A stretch of 60,000 bases of DNA from Chrysomallon squamiferum (GCA_012295275.1 CM022665.1:38902795-38962794); one strand, 5' to 3'; counted from the first letter of the stretch, positions 25,931 through 38,522 are shown. Notes: generated by a model from the letters alone, not told the origin. Numbers and translations: made by a program.

Positions 25931-26236
25931 TACGCTCTGTCAAACAATTAATTGTTATCTTGAGCCAGTAACAGAAACTTGTGTCCAGGACACAATGTGC
26001 TTCGACCTTCAGTAGTCGAGTGGTTGAATGAACGACATAATGACAGAACAATGAAGAACAGAAGTCCTTTTAAATGAGCGTTAAAACCGTTAAAGGATAA
26101 ACAATTAGCGAATCATCATTAGAGTCGTGACGAATTATTCATTAACTCAGCAATTAACTCATCGGTAAATTATGCTTTAAATCACATAAAAAAGACAATA
26201 CAGCAATTATATGTATGTGTGTATGTGTATGTATAT

Positions 26237-26245
<9 letters not shown>

Positions 26246-26284
<39 letters not shown>
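26246..26284 (+). repeat. (TA)n microsatellite followed by poly(T)
   Basis: About 19 TA units preceded by GTAT-rich sequence. A run of about 20 T follows at 26,294-26,312. Confidence 0.9.
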
Positions 26285-26286
<2 letters not shown>

Positions 26287-26590
26287 TTTTATTTTTTTTT
26301 TTTTTTTTTTTTCATGCTGTTGTACATCAGCAAAGTGAAAGAATTAAAAAAATTAGACTGGCATCATCAGTCAATTGGAATCCTTTTATGTATGCCATCT
26401 TCAGATTACCACAGGCTATTTGGAATCACAGAACAGAACTAATAAAATAGTTTCTGATAAGTCCAAAGCTGTCGAATGTAAATACGAATTAATTATGACG
26501 AAACAACCAGTAAACAAGCTATAAAATTATATATATGTATATATATCACATGATGCTTTGAATCACTGTTTTAGTCTATTAAAAAAATAT

Positions 26591-26594
<4 letters not shown>

Positions 26595-26628
<34 letters not shown>

Positions 26629-27310
26629 GTAAAGCCTTGGGTGTTAAATAGCAACACCAACTACAATATAGCCCCACCACTTGGTCGTTAATACCGAGGA
26701 TGTGTCCATACGTTAAGCCGTGTTGGTGTTGTAAGTGAAAGACTTTTCCAACACTCAGCAATTTGACCGTGCCTGTAATGGCACCCTGAGTGTAGCTTTT
26801 GTGGTTATTATTTTTATCACTCAGCCTTGCCCGCCGGGTGAATACCAGAGCGCGATATTCACGTCTAATGAAGTCGGCTAAAAACTTACAGTTCAAGACT
26901 GTTCTCGTTAAGTAAATATTTCCATTGATCAGCCACCTCTAACTCTTTTATAAGAGTCCATAACAGTCAGACACGAAAGCTTTGCAATAGTATTACTCGC
27001 TATTCGTTAATACGCATTTTCCACACAATATTAGAAAATCCCCATTGAAAAGGAAAATGTTTGTGTCAGCTCACAAGTGTCACATTATTTGCGTGTGGAC
27101 TGCCCACACACCCCGAATATATCTGTACCCGACACAGGTGCTTAATTACGGGTATGTAAACCCTACTGCGAACCGCTTAACCCGTGTTTTAACCCGCTGT
27201 GCAGCTGAACCTTGTGGTACAACCAGATTCTCACATACAAGGTCGCGGATCACTGACTCTAAATATTACAGTTTTATCCCACAGAAAAAAACGTTCTGGG
27301 CTCAATAATG
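26595..27310. promoter_or_regulatory. Poly(A) then unique island of near-normal composition
   Basis: After poly(A) at 26,595-26,627, about 680 bp are non-repetitive and of higher GC, with sub-islands at 26,630-26,900 and 27,060-27,300. Frames of 80-105 codons are open on both strands, but none has a recognisable domain. It could be a regulatory element or an unrecognised noncoding exon. Confidence 0.3.
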
Positions 27311-27479
27311 CCTGTCACATCAAGCCATTGTTTGGTAATCATTATAGAAAGTGCATGCGTTTTGTTCCCTTTTTCTTATGTTATGTTCCGTATGCGCTTG
27401 ACAATAATGGCAAAGAACAGACGGTACGTTTAAATCCTTTTTTTTTTTTTTTGTGGCTCTCTCTCTCTCTCTTTCTCTC

Positions 27480-28210
27480 ACTCTGGTAATCCTCGCAACC
27501 TGACAAGCCCTCAATACAGGACCACACCCCCTCGATTTCAGCAAATGACAAAACCAAACAGAGCTTTACCTCTCCTCCCGTAAAGGCCTTTTTCTCGGGG
27601 GATGTACGCACGAGTTTCTGGGCCATCCATTGAAGCAACTTTTTTCTTTTTTTTTTTCTTTTTTTTTTATGACAACACCGCATCGGGGAACATTGCACCA
27701 TTGGCAATGAATTGCTTTTGAAATATAATACAAGAAAAACCATTGAGTTTCATGGGTCGGATTTCCCCATAGCCGCCTCAGCTTCGTACTGATCGCTTTG
27801 TGTCAGTTTTATGGTTAAATAACAGGTTTATCTCTGTATAAAATTGCTATTATTGCAGGTTTAGAAATATTCGCTGAATGGGTGTATGAAAACATGACTG
27901 TGACAGATTGTTGTGTACTGTCATTATAAATCCCCCCGTAAGCACTCATTAACAGTTCAAAGTTAAAACGTGCCTCGACAATGCGACAATAGAACGGTTC
28001 GGGGATCCATCCTCGCAAAGGAGAAACGTATTTGAAGTTGAGTTATAAAAGTCGGCGTCGTGGTGACAGTGCTGCGTGCCAGAACCGTGACGACCTCGTC
28101 GTTTTGGATTTTTACTCAGTTTCTGAAAAATTAGTTTCGCTCGCCTCTGCGATGCGGTGATTAAGTCATCAGTCTTCGTGCTGGAAGTTCCTGGTTCATC
28201 TGCTACCAGG
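27480..28210 (+). promoter_or_regulatory. Candidate TATA promoter and surrounding unique island
   Basis: A consensus TATAAAAG at 28,044-28,051 is followed 25-35 bp later by CpG-rich unique sequence. A pyrimidine-flanked ACTCAGTTT initiator-like site lies near 28,115. No ORF or strong GTAAGT donor follows within 200 bp. It could start a noncoding RNA or an upstream first exon. Confidence 0.35.
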
Positions 28211-28369
28211 AGACAAGCGAAATCTTTGTACTTCTACTGTAGAGAATTATTTCTTCTAATATAAGCTAGCATACCAGTCTGACAACAGTTCAAGACACAT
28301 AATGTGCAAAAAAAACCGGTTGAATAATAATTAATATTTTCCGTACCGGAATTCGATATTTTTTTATGT

Positions 28370-28467
28370 AAATAATTATTATTATTTTTTTTTTTTTTCA
28401 TTCTTTCTCACAAAGGGACAGTATATAAGATCTGTTTATTTTATTTAATATATATATATTTTTTTTT

Positions 28468-28504
<37 letters not shown>

Positions 28505-28712
28505 TTTTTTTTTATTATTTTTTTATCTATCTATCTGTCTGTTTTATTTATATGTAATTTACTTACGAAAACACAAAAAGATGATTTTAAAATAAATTAA
28601 AAATCAGAAAGACAACAGAAGACTGGAAAATTAAAACAAAACTTTAAATTATAACAACAATAACAGCAACAACAACAACAACAACAATAATAATAATAAT
28701 ATTATTATTATA

Positions 28713-28750
<38 letters not shown>

Positions 28751-29390
28751 CTTCATCGTCGTTATCTTTAACATATCTGATTTATTCAACAAATGCGTTT
28801 TTTACTTAATTATCAATTTTGTGTATGTAAATATATATATATACTTTTCTTCAAAGAGTTCCGTATAAGAGTGTCTATAGATCAATAGGCAGCATTTTTA
28901 TAATAGAACAAATAATTATTTGATAATGAACACATAAAATGTGCATTTTCGTTGACATTTTATACTTTGATTTTTGTTAACAGTTATATTATATATTATA
29001 TTATATATTCATAAATAGCTGATGACAAATGTCATGAAATAAATTAATTACAACGAATTAATAGTTTTAGAATAAAAGTAAACGAATATAAAAACAAAAA
29101 ACAAAAGTGAGCTTCCATTTTTATTTTCTGAATCGGATATCAATTGATAACCATCACGATCAGTTTTGATGAACAAACACGTCACCAGATTACAGAATCT
29201 TTCACCTTTGCAATACACGAAATACCCATCACAAAAATCATCGGTCATTAATAAACACTTTACAAACGTAAACCATCACTGTAAATACCATTCTGTATAA
29301 TTAGCAAGCGATACAAAAGCGAATTCCTTTTTTTTTTTTTTTTTTTCTGTACAAAAATAATGACAGTATTAAAAAAAAAAAAAAAAAAAG
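28370..29390 (+). repeat. AT-rich stretch with (ATT)n and poly(T)/poly(A) runs
   Basis: (ATT)n at 28,470-28,502, AAC/AAT then (ATT)n at 28,675-28,750, poly(T) at 29,329-29,346 and poly(A) at 29,372-29,389. No gene seen. Confidence 0.8.
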
Positions 29391-29620
29391 CTTTGCCCAC
29401 CCAAACTATTTGCACGGGCTGCTTTCCGCACTGTCGCCCACCAATTTAGAACGTATCGGCGTGTTGTTTTTCTGTCGATTCCTATGAATAGGCAACCAAT
29501 TTGGTGTGAAAGCGCTCATCGGACCCGCGGCGGTATACAAATCTTTCTGAATGGACCTACGTAGTGCTATAATAATTTCTCTCACAGTTTCCTTCGTAGG
29601 TCCTGTGAACACGTGTTACC
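29390..29620. promoter_or_regulatory. GC-elevated unique island
   Basis: About 230 bp of higher-GC unique DNA with two CCAAT-type motifs (ACCAATTT at about 29,440 and 29,498) and a CACGTG E-box near 29,610. No coding frame is recognised. Confidence 0.3.
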
Positions 29621-29959
29621 TTTTTTAAGTAAAGAAATATTGTTTTCTTGGGTCATCACTAGAAGCGAGAAAAGAAAAAAGAATAAAAGAATAAAAGAGA
29701 GGCATTTTTATTTACAAGTAAACGGAATGCCGTCGCATCTCCGATGACATCAGACAGTTTCCAGACTCGCAGAAAATACGTCATATTTCGTTTTTTGCAA
29801 ATAAAAAAAAAAAAAGAAAAATAAAAGGGGATGAAAGATGATAATAACTATGTCCGCGATGAATCTTAAATAATATCCCGTATCAATATTTGCTGAGTTT
29901 TGTTAAAACTCTGCGGAAAGCCCATTTGAGTTTCTTCACGATATCCATGGGATAAGGGA

Positions 29960-30362
29960 TGATTAGGTGCTCTTAGCAATGTGGAGATTGAAAAATAGTA
30001 TACGAATCAATGTTGACCGGTGTCGCGTTAATTTGTTGACGATCATCAATATTCCTGCCGATATTATTAACACTTTTGTTTCGATCGGCCAAATATCCGC
30101 TTGTTCGTTGTCGTTTATTATTCTTTTGCTTTCAAATTTGCCTTTTTTTTTCTTTCTTTCTTTTTTTTTTTTTTTTCCTGGCTCTTTTTTCTTCGTTTCG
30201 TATTTCTTGAATTCCCTATCCTCTAATTAGGATTAAATAATATGGATTTAAAATATGGCAAAGGGATTATTATCATCCCGTCCTTCTAATAAAGCTAACG
30301 AGATTTAGTTTGTAAAATTGTTATTCCTTATTTATAACTCGGTAATACTTTTCTTTTTCTTT

Positions 30363-30393
<31 letters not shown>

Positions 30394-30572
30394 CTAAATT
30401 AGGTTTTATATTATTTTTAATTATTTATTTTTGAAAATCGAACTACTTAATATTTGTTTTTATATTTTTAAACTAAATTTTTAAACATTGTATTTTCATT
30501 AAAAATAACTGACTAAAATTTTCACCACTTTTAAACGTTATGGATAGTTTTTCTATATTAATTTTATTTATT

Positions 30573-30611
<39 letters not shown>

Positions 30612-30691
30612 TTTGTTTGTTTGTTTATTTATTATTTTTATATTATTTTGTTTATTATTATTATTATTTCAAGACTACACATTGTTTTAAA

Positions 30692-30724
<33 letters not shown>

Positions 30725-30900
30725 ACTAAATTATGGATTAACCGAATCAAAATATCTTAATTAATTTATATTAAGACGCAAATAACTACGTACTAAATCA
30801 CTTCCACCTAATCGGAATGTCACATGTAATGACGGAGGCACTCATTGAAATTAAATACACGTTGACGATAATTAACAGTCTGGTAGAGCACCAGTCAACA
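29960..30900. other. Unique and simple-repeat DNA, no gene recognised
   Basis: A small unique island (29,960-30,120) is followed by poly(T) runs (30,160-30,178 and 30,367-30,393), (TTTA)n at 30,560-30,612 and (TA)n at about 30,700-30,723. Confidence 0.6.
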
Positions 30901-30949
30901 CTCAACTGTTATTACAACGCTACTGTGTATTATCAGCAATACCAGTGTA

Positions 30950-31290
30950 TCTTTAGTATAGTAAAGTTTATTAGCTTCGACCAATACCTGATTTCATTAG
31001 TACAGTCCATTAGCTTTTGACCAGTTCCTGTGTTTTCTTTAGCACAGTACAGTTTATTAGCTTTTGACCAATACCTTTGTTTTCTTTAGAACAGTAAAGT
31101 TTATTAGCTTTTGACCAATACCTGTTTCTTCAGTACAGTTTATTAGGTCTGACCAATATCTATGTTTCTGTGTTACTGTCTATTTTATTTGTTTTGGCCA
31201 ATACCTATGATTTCGATATTTCAGTACAGTTTATTAAGTTTTCACCAATATCCGTATTATTTCGTAAAGTATAGTTTATTAGCTTTGACC
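30950..31290 (+). repeat. Degenerate minisatellite, period ~45 bp, about 8 copies
   Basis: The core GTTTATTAGCTTTTGACC followed by AATACCT recurs about every 37-49 bp. GACCAAT-type anchors fall near 30,979, 31,018, 31,067, 31,113, 31,150, 31,196, 31,242 and 31,285. Copies are substantially diverged, so the array is old. Confidence 0.8.
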
Positions 31291-31299
31291 CTTCTGGCT

Positions 31300-31940
31300 C
31301 AGGTACACACGTTTAAAATCAAATTAACACATATGACACTTGTTACAATATAGGAACCACATATAGGACAAATAAAATTAACAACCAAAGAAATTTAATG
31401 AATATAAATAAAGTACTTTCAGCGATTATTATTATTTTTTTTTTTTTTTTTTCTTTAATAATTAATATTTTTCTAAATTAAATACTTCTTTTCTATTATT
31501 AATAGCCCGTAATTATACAAGTTTAAACACAGATGGTTTTCGCCTATAGTATGTCTCAATATATACGTTAAATGCAAATGCACATACAATAGGGTTTTTG
31601 CGTACATTATTTTGTAAACGTAACACTGACCGATGTCACGTATCTTGAAAAATAAACATTTGAGTAAGTGTCAGTGTAATTATGTTACAGGTGGTACATT
31701 CAGTGTTACTATTAATTTGATTAGCTTAATAAGTGTATAATTTGTTTAGTTAATTTAATATTATGAAAAAGTACACGTCTGTTCTGATCCTGTAAAAACC
31801 CACACGCACAAATGTACTTTTAGTTATAGTTTTTTGTATATTTTTCACATTATGTTTTTGTATCTGTCTTTCTATCCGTATATCTATCTATATACCTACC
31901 TATCTATCTGTTTATCTATCTACCTATATATATACATATG

Positions 31941-31977
<37 letters not shown>

Positions 31978-31996
31978 GATGGATGGATGGATAGAT

Positions 31997-32045
<49 letters not shown>

Positions 32046-32296
32046 TACATACATACATTCATACACACAAGCATACAAGCATAACGTAAAAGAATAACCA
32101 GTGAAATAGTTGTAATGGTTTTTTTGTGAAACATAACAAAATATATAATTGACATCCAGTCATTAAAATGTGTTTAGAGGTCGTTAAACAAACAATAATT
32201 AATTTTAAATTATTTAAACTCCTTTTAAAAAGGGAGAAATTAAAACTGTCATTCAGAAGAAATCAGAAATCATATTAAGAGATCTTATGATTTATA

Positions 32297-32354
<58 letters not shown>

Positions 32355-32660
32355 ATTTCCATTAAGAGCTACGGGATTATACCACTTAGTTATCAAAGGC
32401 TAAAGCTGGTAAATGGTTTGTTGTTGATGGTATCACATTCTAACGTTGAGAAATGGTTGTTTATATTTTATGTTTTTAAAAAAGATAGACGAGCCGCCGT
32501 TATAATCTGATTGTGTTTATCGCTTTAAGAGTCCGCAGATAATTTTCGTCTTAGAAGAACTGGTGCATTGTGAAGGAAAGAAGAAAATAATAAATTATAA
32601 GTGTGTGTTTGTGCGTGCGTGTGTGTGTCAGTGTGTACATAAGTGTATGCGTGCGTATGT

Positions 32661-32699
<39 letters not shown>

Positions 32700-33169
32700 G
32701 CTGTTATTCGTTTTTTTTTTTTTGTTTTTTTCTCATAAACATACGTATTATAATTCGTGTATGTAATGAGTTTTGGTTTAAAGGGATTTAGTATCTCTCA
32801 GCATCCATAATTAATTTTGCAGTTTTAGTGGGACTACATATTTTTTTATTTCTTTTTATGATGTGAAAAATATAATTATGAAAACACAGTCTTATTAAAA
32901 TTAAGATGATAAAGAGTTTAGAAATAAAAATACAATATCACCTTTATTAATCTCATTATGTCTTTTATCTTTATTACATTGAAGATAACATATCAAAGCT
33001 GAATTACGATGAAGTTTATCTTTAATAGTAAACGATGAAAAAATTTCTTTATAATATTTACGAATAAAATTATTCTTAAACAACAGAACGATCAAACAGC
33101 ACAATTTTGGAAAGATAAGTATAATACATTATATTATAAAGCTGGTTTTTGGTGGTGTTGTTGTTTGTT

Positions 33170-33211
<42 letters not shown>

Positions 33212-33290
33212 TTATCTTTCTAAAATCAACGGAGATATTAAAAGTTAAGAGAGCAGAAATTAAACAGATTCTTACAATTTATATGTACAT
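31300..33290. other. AT-rich intergenic DNA with microsatellites
   Basis: Contains poly(T) at 31,436-31,452, a compound (GATA)n/(TA)n/(CATA)n at 31,939-32,060, (ATT)n at 32,297-32,353, (GT)n at 32,663-32,698 and poly(T) of 37 bases at 33,172-33,208. No gene recognised. Confidence 0.7.
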
Positions 33291-33840
33291 CAAGATACAT
33301 ACTGACTATTTCAGGAACTGTTTGTCTCTTGTATAGTCTCTACTTTCAGGAATAAATGTAGTATACACATTACCTGTTCTAAGACGTTAATCAAACGGAG
33401 TAAGCCTGCTCTAGGTCATGAATCCAGTGTGTATAATGTTTATTAAAGGTTGTGAATCCACTTTTTATACTGGCTGTTATAGCACGCGAAAACATTGTGT
33501 ATACATTGAGCATTATAGGACGTGAACTGAGTGTATATACGTTATATTGTAATATATGCGAATTTCAGTGTATGTACCATTATAGGAAGTGAATTTAGTG
33601 TGCATACTGACTTTTATAGGACGTGAATCTGATGTGTATATTACATATATAAAATAATTTATAATACCTACTACAGATTATGAATCCAGTAGTGTATACT
33701 GTCTAACAGAGGACGTGAATCCATGTTGTGTTTTTATACGGTCGTATTTAGGATGTGAATTAAATGTACAAACTGCCGTTACAGGATTTGGATCCAGCGT
33801 ATAACCAGGCTATTACAGGACTCGAACCCAGTGTGGCTAT
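33290..33840 (+). repeat. Degenerate minisatellite, period ~36 bp, at least 12 copies
   Basis: The unit resembles TAGGACGTGAATCCAGTGTG followed by TATAC. GTGAATCC-like anchors recur near 33,419, 33,450, 33,485, 33,522, 33,556, 33,588, 33,621, 33,678, 33,714, 33,750, 33,787 and 33,822. The array ends about 1 kb upstream of the nkx2-1 start codon. Confidence 0.8.
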
Positions 33841-34397
33841 ATTAGCTCGTTCAGTTCAAGAAGTGATCTGAACAAGCGTTTTTCAGTCGTTTATCCTCCT
33901 CAAGTTGATTCTTTCTCCCACTGACGAACTCTTGCCAATAACTTGTGCGTCTCTTTCGCCAGCAAGAGGCTTTTCCTCCGATCATAAAGGATAACCGTGC
34001 ACGAAAAATTTAATCGACTTTGACTTCATTAAATAATCGTCAACATAAGATTGATTGATAGAAAAGAAATAAAGCTTTGATAAGCTTGGAGATTTTCTTT
34101 AGTACTCGTGGCTGGCGAGTCGAGTGCATTATGTACCGCATGACAGGGTCTGCCCCGCCTCTCCGTCCACTGGGCCCCAGATAACGGGTAACCAACTGCA
34201 GCTGTCGACAAACATCTACAGCATTCCGGGTGTACAGAGAATGTACATATTTCCTTTTACTTTTTTTTTTTTTTTTTTTTTTTGTATGTCGTGTAACAAA
34301 AAATGAATGGATAAATTAAGTACGACGGGGTTCAAGTAAATATCCGTACGACTGGTGTTAGAATATTTGACTGTCTGAAAATAAAAGGAGAGAGATG

Positions 34398-34398
<1 letters not shown>

Positions 34399-34434
<36 letters not shown>
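34399..34434 (+). repeat. Poly(A) run
   Basis: An uninterrupted A run that separates the AT-rich upstream DNA from the nkx2-1 promoter island. Confidence 0.9.
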
Positions 34435-34437
<3 letters not shown>

Positions 34438-34439
34438 TT

Positions 34440-34824
34440 TGCTTTGCGCTCACTGCGGGAGCATCACATGGAAGTGCAAGACTGCCAATGAAAAGACTTA
34501 ATTTGACAGATCCGTCGAGCCGTGTGACGTCATCGATTGTATTGTTGCCCGAAATTGCTTTCCAATAAGGAAGGCGTGGCTTAATGGTCTTGGGGACTGT
34601 CGCGTTAAGCCGTAATGCGCGTGCGCCGGTTTAGTCCTGCCCAGTTTTGTTTGTAATGGTTCGTATAGAAAAGTTGAGTGGGGTAAGGCAATAGACAGTA
34701 TAGCACTTCACTACACTGTAGTGTGTGTCTGGGCAGCTGCGATTGTCAACAACCTACTTCGGACTCTCACAGGGCTGGGCAAGCCTACATGAGCAAAGAT
34801 TCAATGTCGCATTGGAGTTCTGCT
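34440..34824 (+). promoter_or_regulatory. nkx2-1: nkx2-1 proximal promoter and 5' leader
   Basis: GC-elevated island immediately before exon 1. It contains a palindromic CRE (TGACGTCA, 34,525-34,532), CCAAT-type motifs near 34,486 and 34,562, a GGCGTGGC GC-box-like element near 34,572, and a 15-bp perfect palindrome CACTACACTGTAGTG at 34,709-34,723. TTGAGTG at 34,674-34,680 is close to the NK2-1 binding core. No clear TATA box is visible. An in-frame TAA lies at 34,684, and ATGs at 34,789 and 34,804 precede the chosen start. The transcription start is not determinable here. Confidence 0.55.
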
Positions 34825-35173
34825 ATGTCTCTGAGCCCCAAACATACTACACCCTTTTCAGTCACGGACATACTAAGCCCTCTGGATCACGAAACCTACA
34901 AGAAGACAACCATTGAAGCAGCTATTCCACCACTGACCCCGTATAGAAACAGTCAGCACCCACAAGCCATGGCTGGGATGGGGGGTATGGGAGGAATGGG
35001 TGGCATGAGCGTGCCCGTCACCAACCCCTACCACAACTACGTGCCGCCGTTGTCGCATCACACAGCGTCGTTTCCTACTCAGTATTGCAATGGCTCGGAA
35101 CTGGCGTACGGAGATCCTTCAAGACATTCGGCAGCTTCTTGGTATGGTGCTAATCCGGACCCCAGATTTGCGT
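34825..35173 (+). CDS. nkx2-1: nkx2-1 exon 1: TN (eh1-like) domain and N-terminal region
   Basis: First coding exon of an NK2-class homeodomain transcription factor. It begins MSLSPKHTTPFSVTDILSPL, which matches the start of vertebrate Nkx2-1/TTF-1. FSVTDILSP is the TN motif, an eh1-like recruiter of Groucho/TLE corepressors. A GGM repeat follows, and the exon ends in the Nkx2-1 signature SWYGANPDPRF. The ATG at 34,825 is chosen for its alignment with the vertebrate start and a G at -3. In-frame ATGs at 34,804 and 34,789 would add 7 or 12 residues in weaker contexts. The exon ends after one base of a codon at a consensus GTAAGT donor (35,174), so the intron is phase 1. The family is known for forebrain/anterior and foregut-derived patterning. 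The role in this animal is inferred. Confidence 0.93.
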
Positions 35174-35719
35174 GTAAGTACTCCATGTGAAAAATTTGTA
35201 TATATAAACGTGTTTATATGTGTATTTATGACTTCTGTTACTACGTTTACTTGCAGATATGTTGTAAAGCCTAATTATTATGCACGTGAAAATGTGTATA
35301 AAAATTCCGTTAATTTATGAACTTGCTAAAATGTAACTATTTCATAAAGTTTCGTGTTATATTATAGTTCCGAAGGAAAGTGAAACGATTAGAATTTAAC
35401 TATCAAATTGTGAAATTAAATACAGCATTATAAAATAAAAATAAAATTCATAAAATAAGCTTTACTCTTTAGCTTTTCACGTTTATAAAATAAAATAATT
35501 CACGGACCAAAAACAGTATTTTTAAAACAAATATATTCGTTAAGAAGTTAAAATTTGGACAATTCTTCCATTCAAATACTTAAGCTTCTTAATTAAATTA
35601 CAAGAGGTTTTTCACGGAATAATAATATCGCGGTAATCTATTTGAAAAAAAACAACTATTGTCCTATCGATTAGTGTTAAGGATTTTCCTATTCCAATGA
35701 AAGGTTTTGACAGAACTTA

Positions 35720-36280
35720 CGCAACTCTCTACAGACCGAGTAGTGCCTCTTCTAGTGAAACCAAGTGGAACTGAAGGGGGTGGCGAGCGAGAGCCCTAGG
35801 CTGGCAGTCTATGACACTTTGCCTGTTTGAGCATTAACTCTGTCAAGATGGGTAAAGTGTTCTTCCTAGACACTCTCGCCCTTTATATCAGAACCATTTT
35901 AATATGTTTGAAGTGTACTTTTTAGATACTTTGCCAGTTTGAATTCAACTTCATCCAGGACGCATTGCCTCTTTGTACGGCAATCGTCCTAATAAATATT
36001 ACCAATGGAGTGTTCTCTACAGACACATTCGCCTTTTTGAATTCAGCTTAATTCCTCAACTCTTCTTTCATATCGGAGTGATTTCCAGCTGTTGTAGATG
36101 GCACTTTAATATAGACAGTGTTTTCAGTATGAATCAAGAATACATTTTGAATATTTTGTCACTTCGAATTTCACGCGTTTTCTAAATATATTACCGTTTT
36201 CTATAAATATTATGTTCGTAATATAATTCTTCGACACTTTTTAAATTGAATTAAATCCATTTCTAAACTTTTCCCAATTT
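35720..36280 (+). repeat. Very degenerate minisatellite in intron 1, period ~50-70 bp
   Basis: Recurring pattern GTGTTCT...AGACACT..GCC..TTTGAATTCA, seen near 35,814, 35,850, 35,912, 36,010 and, weaker, 36,229. Copies are strongly diverged, so the boundaries are approximate. Confidence 0.5.
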
Positions 36281-36649
36281 TATAATTGTCATTGAACCAC
36301 TTTTTATATAAGTTTTCTTTCTAGTAGAAGTATTTCGGTTTTGGAATCGTATATATTTTAAACACTGCGAATATTTAAATTAAGCTGTTATTAAAGTATT
36401 CTTTTCATATTAGAAATATATATATATTTTTAATATAGACTGTCTGTTCTTTTTAAATACTTTTTATATATGGGTTAAACCCATACATGGTTGAATATGA
36501 TGAGCTTTTTTAAATACTGATTCTTTTTCTTTCTTTTTTTTCTTTTTTCTATCCTGCTATTTTCACTTGTCCATCAAAATTAAATATTACTTTTAGCCAG
36601 TTCATTTATTTTTCAAGGTTGCGTAAAAGAAAAATATAATAATAAATAA

Positions 36650-36691
<42 letters not shown>

Positions 36692-37750
36692 CTCCTTTAG
36701 ATAATTTTTTATTTTATTTTTGTCGCCTTTATAGTTAACAGAAATGTTTTTTAATTTTTAGTTATTTTAACACGGAAGTATTTTTATAAGCTAATATTTA
36801 TGATTCGCTTTATCAAAATTAAAATCAGATAAGAATAACGTAAAACTAGAATTATTTTTATCTACTGGTTTATTTTAGACGTTAAAAAATAGAATTATTT
36901 CAAACAGGCTCATAGTAATTCGTTGAATTTCATATGGATTTCTATAATTGATATCATATGTTTTTTGCCTTCCTTATTTAAAAAAAAAATATATAAATGA
37001 TGTTCAATATTTTTTATAAAATAAATTAGAAAAAGCTATCTCGTTTTATAATTACATATTATTAAAACAGTACCATAATTATATATAATTTTTCACAAAT
37101 ATCAATAAACAAATACCGTTATTATTTCAGTATAAATAAAACAAAACAAGAAATCGACTGCTTTTTAACATCGATATTTTGTAAACGGCTTTTACGATGA
37201 ATAGATCCTTTGAAATTTCATTTTCCGCTTTACCGTTAATACTAAAACATGAGATAAATTATTCCTTGTGAATATTATTTTCTTAACTGAAATAAAATTA
37301 AAAATCTAGGCATAACAGACAATACTGTATAAAATGACGTTTATATTTATGCTTTCATTTATGCATTAAAATGAAACGAAACAAATTATCAATAATTCTT
37401 TCACTCTGCCACACAAACAACTACCTTAGTTCTTCATTCATAATAAAGTCAATCTCATTCATTTGTTTATATTTGCACCTTTACCTTGGGAGTGGATATC
37501 TGATATCGAAACGTATTAGTTAAATGAAATATATATCGGACAGACAAGAAGGAAAAAAAAAACCATGTAGACAAATATTTTCTTTTATCGCTACGTTATT
37601 CATTGACGAAGTTAATACATTCACAAATTTACTTTCATCATTCAGTGATTTTTGTACAGTCTTATTCATTGATAAATATAGTGTAGAAGATTCTTTTAAA
37701 AAAAATATATATATATTTAATTTAGACTGATTGTTTAAAAAGATTGTTGG

Positions 37751-37791
<41 letters not shown>

Positions 37792-37883
37792 CGTTATTGT
37801 TATTATTATATCGCCAGCATTATTATTATCGTCATTATCATCATCATCATTATTATTATTATTATTATTACTACTACTACTAC

Positions 37884-37932
<49 letters not shown>

Positions 37933-38487
37933 TACAAAATAATTATATCATTCTGCTGTTCATTCCTTATAATCATTACTATTATTACTTCTAATTTTAT
38001 TATTGTTATTACTGTTATTGTCATCATCATCATCATCATCATCAACAACAACATGATCATCATCATCAACAACAACATGACCATCATCACCATCATCTTT
38101 AACACCAATATATACACATTATTTTCCACGACTAACTCCTACCTCAATAACTCAAACAAAATTCCTTCAACCGAGCGAATTTCACTTTAACTTTCGCAAT
38201 ACGGCATTCCTCATAAACATTGTACAACATAGCTGGGATATTTTCCGATCAAAGTCGAATCGATCGCGGCTTGCACACCTGTGCTGGAAGATTAGTGCCG
38301 AACACAAAACTATTATCACCAATTATCCATACTTTGTGTTGGTTTCATGCGGATACTTTCTTCAGGTGTCGCAGTTTAGCGGGAGACCGGTCACTTCCAA
38401 AAGGCGAGGTGCTAATGCTGTTATTATGTATTTAAAGAAATAATTATGGCTAAGTTCTTCGCGCTCCGATGCCTGGCCGAAACGTGT

Positions 38488-38522
<35 letters not shown>

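Noticed and set aside
27045-27308. 87-codon plus-strand ORF
   Set aside because: No recognisable domain, no conserved context and no convincing promoter or splice sites.
33818-33828. Perfect RNA polymerase III B-box-like GGTTCGAGTCC on the minus strand
   Set aside because: It is one variant copy of the 36-bp minisatellite (GTGAATCC-type core). No A box or cloverleaf fits around it, so I do not call a tRNA or SINE.
33290-33840. Regularly spaced repeats suggestive of a CRISPR array
   Set aside because: The repeats are highly degenerate, with no unique spacers, and this is animal DNA. It is a minisatellite.
34723-34824. Upstream extension of the nkx2-1 reading frame
   Set aside because: It begins at GTG, not ATG. 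The in-frame ATGs at 34,789 and 34,804 have poor context, and family alignment supports 34,825.
35174-35190. Read-through end of exon 1 (CKYSM then stop)
   Set aside because: The GTAAGT donor and the restored frame and homology in exon 2 show that this is intron, although a truncated read-through form cannot be excluded.
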